Shown piece after piece: positions 32,281-39,641 of a stretch of DNA of 41,286 bases. This DNA comes from Phycisphaerae bacterium (GTDB lineage: Bacteria; Planctomycetota; Phycisphaerae; Sedimentisphaerales; Anaerobacaceae). The first letter of the stretch is position 1. Each line of letters starts with the position of its first letter. Location: the NCBI GenBank assembly GCA_028714855.1, contig JAQTLP010000014.1, positions 1 to 41,286 on the forward strand. Reading direction: 5' to 3'. A program made the position numbers and the translations under genes. Below the pieces are notes generated by a model, which saw nothing but the letters and a program-made list of their open reading frames with translations, made no database searches and was not told the origin of the DNA.

Positions 32281-32886
32281 ATGTCTATCAAAGCTGTGAT
32301 ATTTGATTTGGATGGGACGATAACCCAACCGTTTTTTGACTTTGATGCCATTCGTGAAGAGATGGGGCTGGATAAAAATTCCGGTCCAATTCTGGAATCG
32401 ATGCAGAAGATGTCGCCGAGTCAGCGCAAAGATGCAGAAAGGATATTGCACTATCACGAAGAAAAGGCGGTGATGGAATCCAAGCTTAACGACGGCACCA
32501 AGAAAACACTTGAATCGCTTCGCAAGGCAAAAATTAAAATCGGGATTTTGACACGTAATAAAAGTTACAATGCGCTTGCTATCGCTGAAAAGCACGGACT
32601 GCAATTCGATGCTATTGTTGACAGGGACGACGGTCCGGTCAAGCCGGATGCATTCGGTGTGCTGCGGATATGTGAGAAGTTTGGCATAAGGCCGCAAGAA
32701 GCCTTAATGGTCGGCGATTATCTTTTCGATTTGCAGTGCGCCAAGGCCGCTGGCGCTGTTGCGGTACTTTTGACCAATCACGAGCGGGCGGATGAATTTG
32801 CAAAGCAAGCGGATTTTTGTATTGAAAGAATAGACCAGATACTTGAGATTGTTGAGAAATCAGATGACAGGAGTAAAATCGGCTGA
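32281..32886 (+). CDS. HAD-family phosphatase (phosphoglycolate phosphatase-like)
   Basis: A 201-aa HAD hydrolase. Motif I is FDLDGTIT (residues 8-15; nucleophile Asp and acid Asp), motif II ILTRN near 95, motif III Lys in GPVKPDAFG near 120, and motif IV GDYLFD near 142. The helical cap between motif I and II places it in subfamily IA with phosphoglycolate and similar phosphatases. Substrate cannot be told from sequence. The ATGTC start follows GATACGAGGT. Stop and the next start overlap (TGATG), so it is coupled to the LolA-like gene. Confidence 0.85.
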   Translation: MSIKAVIFDLDGTITQPFFDFDAIREEMGLDKNSGPILESMQKMSPSQRKDAERILHYHEEKAVMESKLNDGTKKTLESLRKAKIKIGILTRNKSYNALAIAEKHGLQFDAIVDRDDGPVKPDAFGVLRICEKFGIRPQEALMVGDYLFDLQCAKAAGAVAVLLTNHERADEFAKQADFCIERIDQILEIVEKSDDRSKIG

Positions 32887-33656
32887 TGAATGAAAAGATA
32901 ATAACGAGAATTTTTTATCTGTCGGCAGCAACAATGGGAGTGTGGGTGGTGAGCTGTTTGGCTAAACAGACAGATTCTAATTTGGCGGCTAAGCCGCAGG
33001 TAGAAATAGTTTTGGAACAATTAAAGAAGCAAACCGCCGAGCTGAAATCTTACCAGAGTCATATTGAATATAAATTCATTCAGCCGTTATTGGAATCAGA
33101 AACGCTAAAGAAGGGCGTTCTGTATTATCAAGGGTCGCAGGGGAAATCGGCGCTGAGGATAAATTTTCAATCGCTTAAGCAGGATGAGGAAGAGGAACAG
33201 AAATACATCGAGCAGTATATTTTCGACGGCGTCTGGCTGACGCTCATTGACTACCAGATTAAAGAAGTCAAACGTTATCAGAGGGCTGAGCCGGACGAGC
33301 CGGTTGATGCTTTTGAGCTGGTCGGGGCAAGTTTTCCCATAATCGGCTTTAGTAAAGTGGAAGACCTTAAAAAGGAATTTGAAATAGGGCTGGTCGAGTG
33401 GGTTGAAGCAAAGGAGTTTATTCAGCTGCATTTGAAGGTCAAGGCGGATTCGACTTATAAGGACGATTATACTTCTATTGACTTCTGGATTGATAAGAAG
33501 ATGCATCTGCCGGCGAAAATTGTCGCGGTTTCAACCGAAGACGATATTTATGAGATAAAATTTCTTCAGCCGAAGGTCAATGAGAAGATTGATAAAAAGA
33601 TCTTTGACTTAAAAATCCCTGACGGATTCAATGTTGAAACAGAGCCGCTTAAATAA
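32886..33656 (+). CDS. LolA-like exported protein
   Basis: A 256-aa protein with a hydrophobic N-terminus (ITRIFYLSAATMGVWVVSCLA). VVSC could be a lipobox, making it a lipoprotein; otherwise it is an ordinary signal peptide. The mature part alternates beta strands with charged loops: KSYQSHIEYKFIQPL, ALRINFQSLK, FDGVWLTLIDYQIKEVKRYQ, IDFWIDKKMHLPAKIV. This resembles the half-barrel of LolA/LolB and RseB-type proteins that bind lipids, common in planctomycetes as short outer-membrane-lipoprotein-sorting homologues. Translationally coupled to the HAD gene. Confidence 0.65.
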   Translation: MNEKIITRIFYLSAATMGVWVVSCLAKQTDSNLAAKPQVEIVLEQLKKQTAELKSYQSHIEYKFIQPLLESETLKKGVLYYQGSQGKSALRINFQSLKQDEEEEQKYIEQYIFDGVWLTLIDYQIKEVKRYQRAEPDEPVDAFELVGASFPIIGFSKVEDLKKEFEIGLVEWVEAKEFIQLHLKVKADSTYKDDYTSIDFWIDKKMHLPAKIVAVSTEDDIYEIKFLQPKVNEKIDKKIFDLKIPDGFNVETEPLK

Positions 33657-33692
33657 GAAAGACAAAAATAAATAGAATGGAAAGGAATGAAA

Positions 33693-34166
33693 ATGGCAAA
33701 AGGGATAGTTGTTTATTATTCGAGAAGCGGAAATACGAAAGAAATGGCGGATCTGATAGCCCAGTCAATGAATGAGGCCGGTCTGCCGACCGACTGCAAA
33801 TCTGTCGAGAAGGTCAAGGCAGATGACCTGCTCAAATATGACGCGATAGTCATCGGCTCGCCGACCTATTACGGCCATATGGCAGGGCCTATTAAGCAGT
33901 TGTTCGACGACATGGTTGCCTTCCATGGCCAACTCGACGGCAAAATAGGGGCGGCCTTTAGCAGCGCAGCAAATATCGGCGGCGGTAACGAAACTACAAT
34001 CATAGGCATAATAGAAGCGATGCTCATCGCCGGTATGGTTGTCTGGGGCGACCCGCAAGGCGATCACTACGGGCCGGTATCTATCAGTAAGCCCGATGAG
34101 AGGGTTAAACGGCAATGCCAGCGGCGGGGGCAGAGAATTGCAGAATTAACGAAAAAACTCCATTAA
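33693..34166 (+). CDS. WrbA-like flavodoxin / NAD(P)H:quinone oxidoreductase
   Basis: A 157-aa flavodoxin. The FMN phosphate loop is YYSRSGNTKEMA (residues 8-19); GSPTYYGHMAGPIKQLFD (about 55-72) and SSAANIGGGNETT (about 94-106) contact the isoalloxazine, as in WrbA. WrbA proteins (about 200 aa) reduce quinones to hydroquinones; this one lacks part of the C-terminal insertion, so it is a shorter relative. ATG 33693 is preferred over 33687 because AAGGA lies 6 bases before it. Confidence 0.85.
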   Translation: MAKGIVVYYSRSGNTKEMADLIAQSMNEAGLPTDCKSVEKVKADDLLKYDAIVIGSPTYYGHMAGPIKQLFDDMVAFHGQLDGKIGAAFSSAANIGGGNETTIIGIIEAMLIAGMVVWGDPQGDHYGPVSISKPDERVKRQCQRRGQRIAELTKKLH

Positions 34167-34310
34167 ATTTACGTTGTGAAGGCACCAGGGCACAAATGGA
34201 TAGGGGGAAAGTTGTATAAGTGCTTATATATTATGGTCTTAAGCGGTTTTTTGCCTTAATGGTAAAAAGTGAAAAAATGTGTGTTTTTTTGCGAAAAAAA
34301 GCATTTTTCT

Positions 34311-34339
34311 TTGACAAAATGACGGCGGGCGGTTAGCTT
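34311..34339 (+). promoter_or_regulatory. candidate promoter of the H1-like gene
   Basis: TTGACA (34311-34316), 17-base spacer, TAGCTT (34334-34339), about 60 bases before the small histone-like gene. Confidence 0.5.
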
Positions 34340-34397
34340 TTTAGCGTTTTTAGCTGGAAAATAGCAGTTTTAACCTACGAAGTGGAGGTTTATTTTG

Positions 34398-34571
34398 ATG
34401 CAAGAGTATGAAGCTCTAAAAGCACTGGTTGCAGAAACAGAAGCTGACATCAGCAAAGCCGAAGGCGGAAACAAGGCAGCAGGGACGCGCGTCCGCAAAC
34501 AAATGCAGAAGATAAAACAAGCTTCTCAAGTTGTTCGCAGCCGCATTCTCGAAATCAGGTCAGCCGAGTAG
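34398..34571 (+). CDS. histone H1-like small DNA-binding protein
   Basis: A 57-aa gene too short for standard ORF cut-offs. The translation has EYEALKALVAETEADISKAE, then GNKAAGTRVRKQMQKIKQ and a basic C-terminus, the pattern of the Hc1/histone-H1-like proteins widespread in Planctomycetota and Bacteroidota, which condense DNA or bind nucleic acid. GGAGGT lies 8 bases before the ATG, and a TTGACA promoter is about 60 bases further upstream. Predicted structure is two helices around a Gly-Asn-Lys turn. Confidence 0.82.
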   Translation: MQEYEALKALVAETEADISKAEGGNKAAGTRVRKQMQKIKQASQVVRSRILEIRSAE

Positions 34572-34619
34572 ATTAGCACTAGTAATTGAAAACACGGACG
34601 GTTGTGCATATTTCAGTCT

Positions 34620-34651
34620 GGTTCCGACCGGATAGTCGGCTTGTTGAAACC
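34620..34651 (+). other. hairpin between the H1-like and FabZ-like genes
   Basis: CCGAC (34624-34628) pairs with GTCGG (34635-34639), with outer GGTT/AACC closing at 34620-34651. No T-run follows, so it is not a typical terminator; it may be part of the leader of the FabZ-like gene. Confidence 0.35.
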
Positions 34652-34703
34652 GGCGGGATAGGGGTGTTTTGAGTGCGCAGAGCGTTTCAGTATAGGTTCA
34701 GTT

Positions 34704-35183
34704 ATGCCACCTGCATTATTGTTTGATTTAACTCAAATAGACCTTACGGCAAAGCCAGTCTTCGACAAAGAATCGATTGGCAAAGTAAATCCCCAAAGGT
34801 TTGAGATGCAACAGCTTGATGGTATCCTTTGGTATGACAAAGAAAAAATGCTGGTTCTGGGTTATAAGGATATAACGGAGAACGAGTTCTGGATTCGGGG
34901 CCATATTCCCGGTCGGCCGCTGATGCCGGGGGTGATAATGATAGAATGTGCAGCGCAGCTGCTCAGCTTCTTCGTCAGGTATATTTTAGGCGAGGATGTT
35001 TTCATAGGCTTTGCAAGCATCGATTCCGCTAAGTTTCGAGCAACTGTTCTGCCGGGACAACGACTGCTGCTATTGGGCAGAATTACGAAATTCCGGCCGG
35101 GGCGCAAATATGACGCTTATATTCAGGGCATTGTCGATGATAAAATGGCCTTTGAGACCGAGGTTTCGGGAATGGCGGTTTGA
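34704..35183 (+). CDS. FabZ-like 3-hydroxyacyl-ACP dehydratase
   Basis: A 159-aa hotdog-fold protein. GHIPGRPLMPGVIMIECAAQ (about residues 74-93) matches the FabZ catalytic segment G-H-F-P-x-x-P-x-M-P-G-V-x-x-x-E-x-x-A-Q, with catalytic His and Glu both present. Later IGFASIDSAKFRATVLPGQRL is the FabZ KFRxxVxPG motif. Canonical FabZ removes water from 3-hydroxyacyl-ACP in fatty-acid synthesis. It stands alone here without lpx or fab genes and has a 45-residue N-terminal part, so it may be one of several paralogues. The ribosome-binding site is weak. Confidence 0.85.
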   Translation: MPPALLFDLTQIDLTAKPVFDKESIGKVNPQRFEMQQLDGILWYDKEKMLVLGYKDITENEFWIRGHIPGRPLMPGVIMIECAAQLLSFFVRYILGEDVFIGFASIDSAKFRATVLPGQRLLLLGRITKFRPGRKYDAYIQGIVDDKMAFETEVSGMAV

Positions 35184-35248
35184 ATTGTAGTGAAATTGGT
35201 GTGGCAGGTGTAATTGTTCTGCATATCGCCATCAGTGCCAATTACCTC

Positions 35249-35419
35249 TCATACACTGCCTAACCGGTCGTGGAGGTAGAAGAATCTGGCCGCATTGTAA
35301 CTGCCGTTATGCTGCGCTAAAATCTGTGAATCTGCGTAAATATATGTCTTCTTGATAGCCATATTGTCATTCGGGTCAAGCTCAAGCAATATCGTAGGCA
35401 GTTCTCCGAAGATGTCAAC
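35249..35419 (-). pseudogene. displaced Rhs core fragment
   Basis: A 164-base stretch (35256-35419) duplicates 36700-36863 of the Rhs gene with about 14 mismatches, roughly 91 percent identity by eye. It remains in frame and encodes VDIFGELPTILLELDP through HDRLGSV, with a stop immediately on each side. Most differences are silent. It lies downstream of the DUF3592-like gene and resembles the orphan core fragments that follow Rhs loci after C-terminal tip exchange. Confidence 0.85.
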
Positions 35420-35454
35420 TTACAAAGTCTCCGAATCATTACGCCTCTACACCA

Positions 35455-36009
35455 TCAATCCCAAAACCAATACTTCCAAAGGGCGCCTAAAAATACTATT
35501 AAAAAATTAACACCTACAACGATAGGAAGAAGTAAACGTTTAATAATAATCGCACCGTTTCTAACCTCACGAACAAGAACAGATTCAATGGGATTCTTGT
35601 TGTTTACGAAACAGACTGTTTCATCCTCTAATGAATAAGGGCCTTTAACCTCTTTTCCGGCTTTTCTTGTCTTTTTTATTTCCTCTTTTTCCTTCCCGCC
35701 TATTACCTTATTTTTCTCTACAATATTGTACCTGCTGGATGTATATAGACTTCCTTTGTATTCATACTCGTAAGAAATAACCCGATAGAAAATCGGAGGG
35801 TTAGCCATAGGATGAACATCTAACTTCACATTTTTTATTAGGCAGGGCACCTCAATCCAATTCTTAACTCCTTTCACATCTTTGTTTGTCTTCGACAAGG
35901 TGAGCAAAAACCAAATAACACAAACCGACACTACTGTCGCAGAGACTATCGCTTGTTTTTTATATCGACTCTTATAATGTCTGTTCTGTTCTTCTCGTTC
36001 CACAATCAA
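35455..36009 (-). CDS. DUF3592-like two-helix membrane protein
   Basis: A 184-aa protein with a hydrophobic helix near residues 20-38 (AIVSATVVSVCVIWFLLTL) and another at 160-178 (LLLPIVVGVNFLIVFLGAL). Between them is an extracytoplasmic beta domain with VPCLIKNVKL, ISYEYEYKGSLYTSSRY and VCFVNNKNPIESVL, the features of DUF3592. Function unknown. It starts with TTG overlapping the Rhs stop (TTGA), so it is coupled to the Rhs tip; that position is where an immunity gene would be. The start could also be GTG 36003. Confidence 0.7.
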   Translation of the reverse strand: MIVEREEQNRHYKSRYKKQAIVSATVVSVCVIWFLLTLSKTNKDVKGVKNWIEVPCLIKNVKLDVHPMANPPIFYRVISYEYEYKGSLYTSSRYNIVEKNKVIGGKEKEEIKKTRKAGKEVKGPYSLEDETVCFVNNKNPIESVLVREVRNGAIIIKRLLLPIVVGVNFLIVFLGALWKYWFWD

Positions 36010-37187
36010 TCCCGGAGGAAACGTTCACCCCAACTACTGAGATAATTCTCGAAATTTTTCATTGACGGATCATCAAGCAGCCAATCCAAATTGCCACTAG
36101 CTATATCCCCTGCCAGATAATCACCAAACTTAATTAACTTGTCCTGAAGTACGGTATCCGTCAGGTTCGAACCAACAAAGTTTACAATACCAACAATTCC
36201 GCGTATGCCGGCCCGTGTTAATCCTCCTTCAAACTGTGCCATTAAGAGTTCTGCCTGAATTGCCTGATTCATGCCCATAATATTAAATATCTCACTTGCT
36301 TTCGCTGATTCTCTAAATAACGTTGTTGAAAACGCACAATCCAATTTTCGAAGACTACCCAGAATACCGTTAACTACAAGAGTTTCCGCATAGCTTATCT
36401 CTCGCCCACTCGGATCAGTGTGGTTTATCGGGTTATTTAAACAATACAGATATTTGTGCAGCGTCAACGGTTCTTCGAACTTGCCAGATTCCGGGTCTCT
36501 TCCCGTAAAGCGCATCAGCGCAGGGTCGTATTGGCGGGCGCGGAGATAGTATTGGTTGATTTCACTGTCGTAATACTGTCCAGTATATTTAAAACTATTC
36601 TCTGTGTTCTCTGTGCACTCTGTGGCAAAGGATTCACCGAAGGGATTATAGGTGTAACTATTTTGCGTTGCACCTTGATTGTTGATAACAAGTCGCGCGC
36701 TGCCTAAACGGTCGTGGAGATAGAAGAATCTGGCCGCATTGTGGCTGCCATTATGCTGGGCTAAAATCTGTGAATCCGCGTAAATATATGTCTTCTTGAT
36801 AGCCATACTGTCATTTGGGTCAAGCTCAAGCAATATCGTAGGTAATTCTCCAGATATGTCAACAACATACTTTCTTCGCGTCGTTGTCTGGCCTGAAACG
36901 GTCGATTGCCGCCAGACGCGGTTGCCGAACGGGTCATATTTTAGCGAGATTGAATCAGAGCCGGCTGTCGCAGAGCGCAGCTTGCCTTCCCAGTTGTATA
37001 CGAAGGAGAATGAAGGCTTGGCGGTAAGCCGGCCGTTTTCGTCCCACGTAAGCGCATCATTGCCGGCCTTGGTCATAATGTCGCAGTCGTAGATATCGCT
37101 GTCGCCTGCGGTTTTATCGTATTCGTAATCGGTATCGACGCTGTTGAGAGTCTTTGTTTCTATTACGAACTCTAAAAGATATGCCAA
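36006..37187 (-). CDS. Rhs core and variable C-terminal tip, 5'-truncated
   Basis: A 393-residue frame, far shorter than a full Rhs protein (usually over 1000). YDPFGNRVWRQ, HDRLGSARLVINNQG, YNPFGE and YLRARQYDPALMRFTGRDPE...YLYCLNNPINHTDPSG are YD-repeat and Rhs-associated core sequences that end in the DPSG boundary near residue 257. The final 135 residues are a tip unlike the core, helical, with no toxin family I recognise. The 5' end has only a TTG at 37187, 9 bases from tRNA-Glu, so the N-terminal shell is missing and secretion of this product is doubtful. Probably a remnant created by recombination at the tRNA. Confidence 0.8.
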   Translation of the reverse strand: MAYLLEFVIETKTLNSVDTDYEYDKTAGDSDIYDCDIMTKAGNDALTWDENGRLTAKPSFSFVYNWEGKLRSATAGSDSISLKYDPFGNRVWRQSTVSGQTTTRRKYVVDISGELPTILLELDPNDSMAIKKTYIYADSQILAQHNGSHNAARFFYLHDRLGSARLVINNQGATQNSYTYNPFGESFATECTENTENSFKYTGQYYDSEINQYYLRARQYDPALMRFTGRDPESGKFEEPLTLHKYLYCLNNPINHTDPSGREISYAETLVVNGILGSLRKLDCAFSTTLFRESAKASEIFNIMGMNQAIQAELLMAQFEGGLTRAGIRGIVGIVNFVGSNLTDTVLQDKLIKFGDYLAGDIASGNLDWLLDDPSMKNFENYLSSWGERFLRD

Positions 37188-37195
37188 ATATTCAA

Positions 37196-37270
37196 TAGCC
37201 CCAAGGGGATTCGAACCCCTGTTGCCGGGTTGAAAACCCGGTGTCCTAGACCGGCCTAGACGATGGGGCC
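37196..37270 (-). tRNA. tRNA-Glu (UUC)
   Basis: Read on the minus strand: acceptor GGCCCCA/TGGGGCT (one G-U at the first pair), anticodon arm CCGGG-TTTTCAA-CCCGG with anticodon TTC (codon GAA), T arm AGGGG-TTCGAAT-CCCCT, discriminator A. CCA is not encoded. It follows the ferredoxin gene by 7 bases and precedes the truncated Rhs gene by 8. Confidence 0.95.
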
Positions 37271-37277
37271 AAGCATT

Positions 37278-37451
37278 TTATTCCATAGTGATGGCTTCGA
37301 CGGGGCAGCTATCAACACAAACGCCGCAATCGATGCAAGCGTCAATATCCACTACCGCCTTACCATCAACCATCTTTATTGCCTCACTCGGGCACTCTGG
37401 AACGCAGGATTCACAACCTGTGCATTTTTCTTTGTTTACTTTAGCAGGCAT
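37278..37451 (-). CDS. 2[4Fe-4S] ferredoxin
   Basis: A 57-aa protein when started at ATG 37451, which has GAAAGGG 8 bases upstream; in-frame 37457 is too close to it and 37496 adds an unlikely tail. Two cluster motifs are intact: CTGCESCVPECP (about residues 10-21) and CIDCGVCVDSCP (about 39-50), each C-x2-C-x2-C-x3-CP. It carries electrons in the cytoplasm, as clostridial-type ferredoxins do. A promoter TTGATT-17-TAATAT lies at 37545-37573, with a GGAA-loop hairpin in the leader. Confidence 0.92.
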   Translation of the reverse strand: MPAKVNKEKCTGCESCVPECPSEAIKMVDGKAVVDIDACIDCGVCVDSCPVEAITME

Positions 37452-37544
37452 TTTCATAACCCTTTCAAAAACGAATAAAAACCTACCATATCCCATAAGG
37501 GATGCCTTCCGGCATAAAAGACGAAATGTTACAGAATTATGTTC

Positions 37545-37573
37545 ATATTACAATATAAATTTTTACAAATCAA
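37545..37573 (-). promoter_or_regulatory. candidate ferredoxin/tRNA-Glu promoter
   Basis: On the minus strand TTGATT (37568-37573), 17 bases, TAATAT (37545-37550). A leader hairpin ATGCC-GGAA-GGCAT follows (37502-37515). Confidence 0.45.
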
Positions 37574-37646
37574 GGGGATTGCCCCAATTTTTGAGGGGGA
37601 AACGGATGATTTGGGTCTCCTGTTCCTGGCTTTAAGCCTGAGGATG

Positions 37647-39599
37647 TCAATCATCGGTTCTGAAGGGCGAAGCGGGGAGGCCCGTCTGATTATATAAATT
37701 TGCGCCTTCAGGATTGTCGGCCCAGGCATAGCGGACGGCAACAGGGTTGGGCACAGAGTTGTTCCAGACGATGATTTTGTCGCCTTGGATTTTGGCATTT
37801 GCCCAGACGAATTTTTTGTCGGCACCGGCAATGGCGAAATATTTCAGGTTGCTGTCTTTTGCAATTAAGCCGCCGTCGGTATTTGTAAACGTGAGAGTGA
37901 TTTTGTTGCCATCTGTTGTCATAGATTGGTAAATCGGGCCTGAATAGATGACGTCTTTCTCGCCATAAGCGAGGTTTTCGGCAGCGAGGGCGAGGCGTTT
38001 GCCGACGTCTTCCTTATTCAAGGGATGAATATCATTCCATTCACCGATATCGATGGTGACAGCCATTGCAGTGTTGGGGATAGCGAGAGTTTTAAGCTGA
38101 GCTTCCCGTAGTTCTGCCCAGCCGCTTTCGGAGGGCTGGTCTTTAGCTGCCATGAAAGAGGTCAGCTGGACATACAGGAAGGGGAAATAGCCCTGGTTCC
38201 ATTTTTGTCTCCAGTCGGCTATCAGAGTGTAGAAGAGTTTTTGATATGCAGACGGATTTCTGCTGGCGTTGGATTCGCCCTGATACCAAATCACACCTTT
38301 AATGGAGTAATTGAGGAGCGGGGCTATCTCTCCATTATATAAGCCTACCGGCTGCCAACGAACAAAGGTCGTCGGCGGGATGGGGTCCATAGTGACACCT
38401 AATTTATACTGCCACATGCCTTTTAAGTCGATAGTCTGGCCTGCCCCAACCAACTGGTAAAGTTTCTCGGTGACGAAGCCGCCGCGTGCCCAACTGTTAC
38501 AGTTGATGACCCTTACGACGATGGTATTTTTGCCTTCCTTTAGGAGGTCGGCGGGGATTTTGTATTTTCTGGGGGGCCATTCGTAGGTGATTGCTCCGAC
38601 CTTTTTGCCGTTAAGGTAAGTTTCGTCGCCGTCGACAATTCTGCCGAGCCAAAGCCGAGCGGGTTTTCCGGCCATAGAGGCAGGGACATTAATATCTTTT
38701 CTGAACCAGACGACGCCCTTAACAGGGCCGAGGGGGCCATCAGCCCAGTGGCCGGGGACATCCATTGTTGCCCACTGCGAGGCATCATAGGTTGGGTCGA
38801 ACCATGGTTTTTCGCCGGGAGCAATACCTTTGTCGGTCTGGTTGAGACGGCCATACCAAGCATCACTGGCAGCCTTATCTCCATCTTCGACTTGCTTAAT
38901 GTAGGCGGGGTCTTTGAATTTTTGCAGTGTTGCAAGGTCCTCCGGAAAGGCCTTTAAGGCGTCCTCGCTCATCCAGGCCTGTGCCGGCGAGCCGCCAAGA
39001 CTTGCATTTATAAGGCCGATTGGGACGTGGTATTTCTGGTACAATTCCTTTGCGAAAAAATAGCCAATGGCTGTGAATTTAAAGATAGTTTGGGGATTAG
39101 CCGATGCCCAGGTGCCCGATTCGAGGTCATCATGGGGGGCGTCGAAGTAATACTTATCAGGAACCTCGAATTGCCTTATAGAGTTATTGTCGGAATTAGT
39201 TATTTCGTTGGGGTATTTATCTTTTACCCTTTCCATTGTCAGTTCCATATTCGATTGTCCGGAGCAGACCCACACATCGCCGATGAGGATATTTTTCAGG
39301 GTTATATTGTTGGCGGCTTTAATTTCCATATTGTAAGGGCCGCCGGCTTTTGATGGAGAAAGCGTTGCCGTCCATTTACCATCTGGGTCGGCTGCGGCGG
39401 AATACATTTTACCGTTAAAGTCGATGGTTACCTTTTCGCCTGCGTCGGCCCAGCCCCAAATTTTTACATTAGCGTCTCTTTGTAACACCATACCATCGCT
39501 GACCAGTCGCGGAAGCCTGACATTGCAAAAGGCTATCTGACAAATCAGCAATACATAACAGCATAATGCCGAGCCAAGTGTTCTTGCATTCAAGTTCAT
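37647..39599 (-). CDS. sialate O-acetylesterase (SGNH/GDSL)
   Basis: A 650-aa secreted enzyme. Signal peptide about 1-25 (NARTLGSALCCYVLLICQIAFC). GDVWVCSGQSNMELTM near residue 107 contains the nucleophile Ser of block I; GLINASLGGSPAQAW near 196 is block II; IKGVIWYQGESNA near 435 is block III; DIHPLNKEDVGKRLALAA near 535 has the catalytic Asp-x-x-His of block V. A beta-galactosidase-like jelly roll (DVPGHWADGPLGPVKGVVWFRKDINVP) is inserted between, as usual in this family. It removes acetyl groups from sugars, sialic acid or xylan-type. ATG 39599 with GGAGA 7 bases upstream is preferred to TTG 39605. It follows its likely regulator gene. Confidence 0.9.
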   Translation of the reverse strand: MNLNARTLGSALCCYVLLICQIAFCNVRLPRLVSDGMVLQRDANVKIWGWADAGEKVTIDFNGKMYSAAADPDGKWTATLSPSKAGGPYNMEIKAANNITLKNILIGDVWVCSGQSNMELTMERVKDKYPNEITNSDNNSIRQFEVPDKYYFDAPHDDLESGTWASANPQTIFKFTAIGYFFAKELYQKYHVPIGLINASLGGSPAQAWMSEDALKAFPEDLATLQKFKDPAYIKQVEDGDKAASDAWYGRLNQTDKGIAPGEKPWFDPTYDASQWATMDVPGHWADGPLGPVKGVVWFRKDINVPASMAGKPARLWLGRIVDGDETYLNGKKVGAITYEWPPRKYKIPADLLKEGKNTIVVRVINCNSWARGGFVTEKLYQLVGAGQTIDLKGMWQYKLGVTMDPIPPTTFVRWQPVGLYNGEIAPLLNYSIKGVIWYQGESNASRNPSAYQKLFYTLIADWRQKWNQGYFPFLYVQLTSFMAAKDQPSESGWAELREAQLKTLAIPNTAMAVTIDIGEWNDIHPLNKEDVGKRLALAAENLAYGEKDVIYSGPIYQSMTTDGNKITLTFTNTDGGLIAKDSNLKYFAIAGADKKFVWANAKIQGDKIIVWNNSVPNPVAVRYAWADNPEGANLYNQTGLPASPFRTDD

Positions 39600-39641
39600 A
39601 AACAATCTCCATTTGGGTTTTTATTAGTTGAAACAAGAAAG

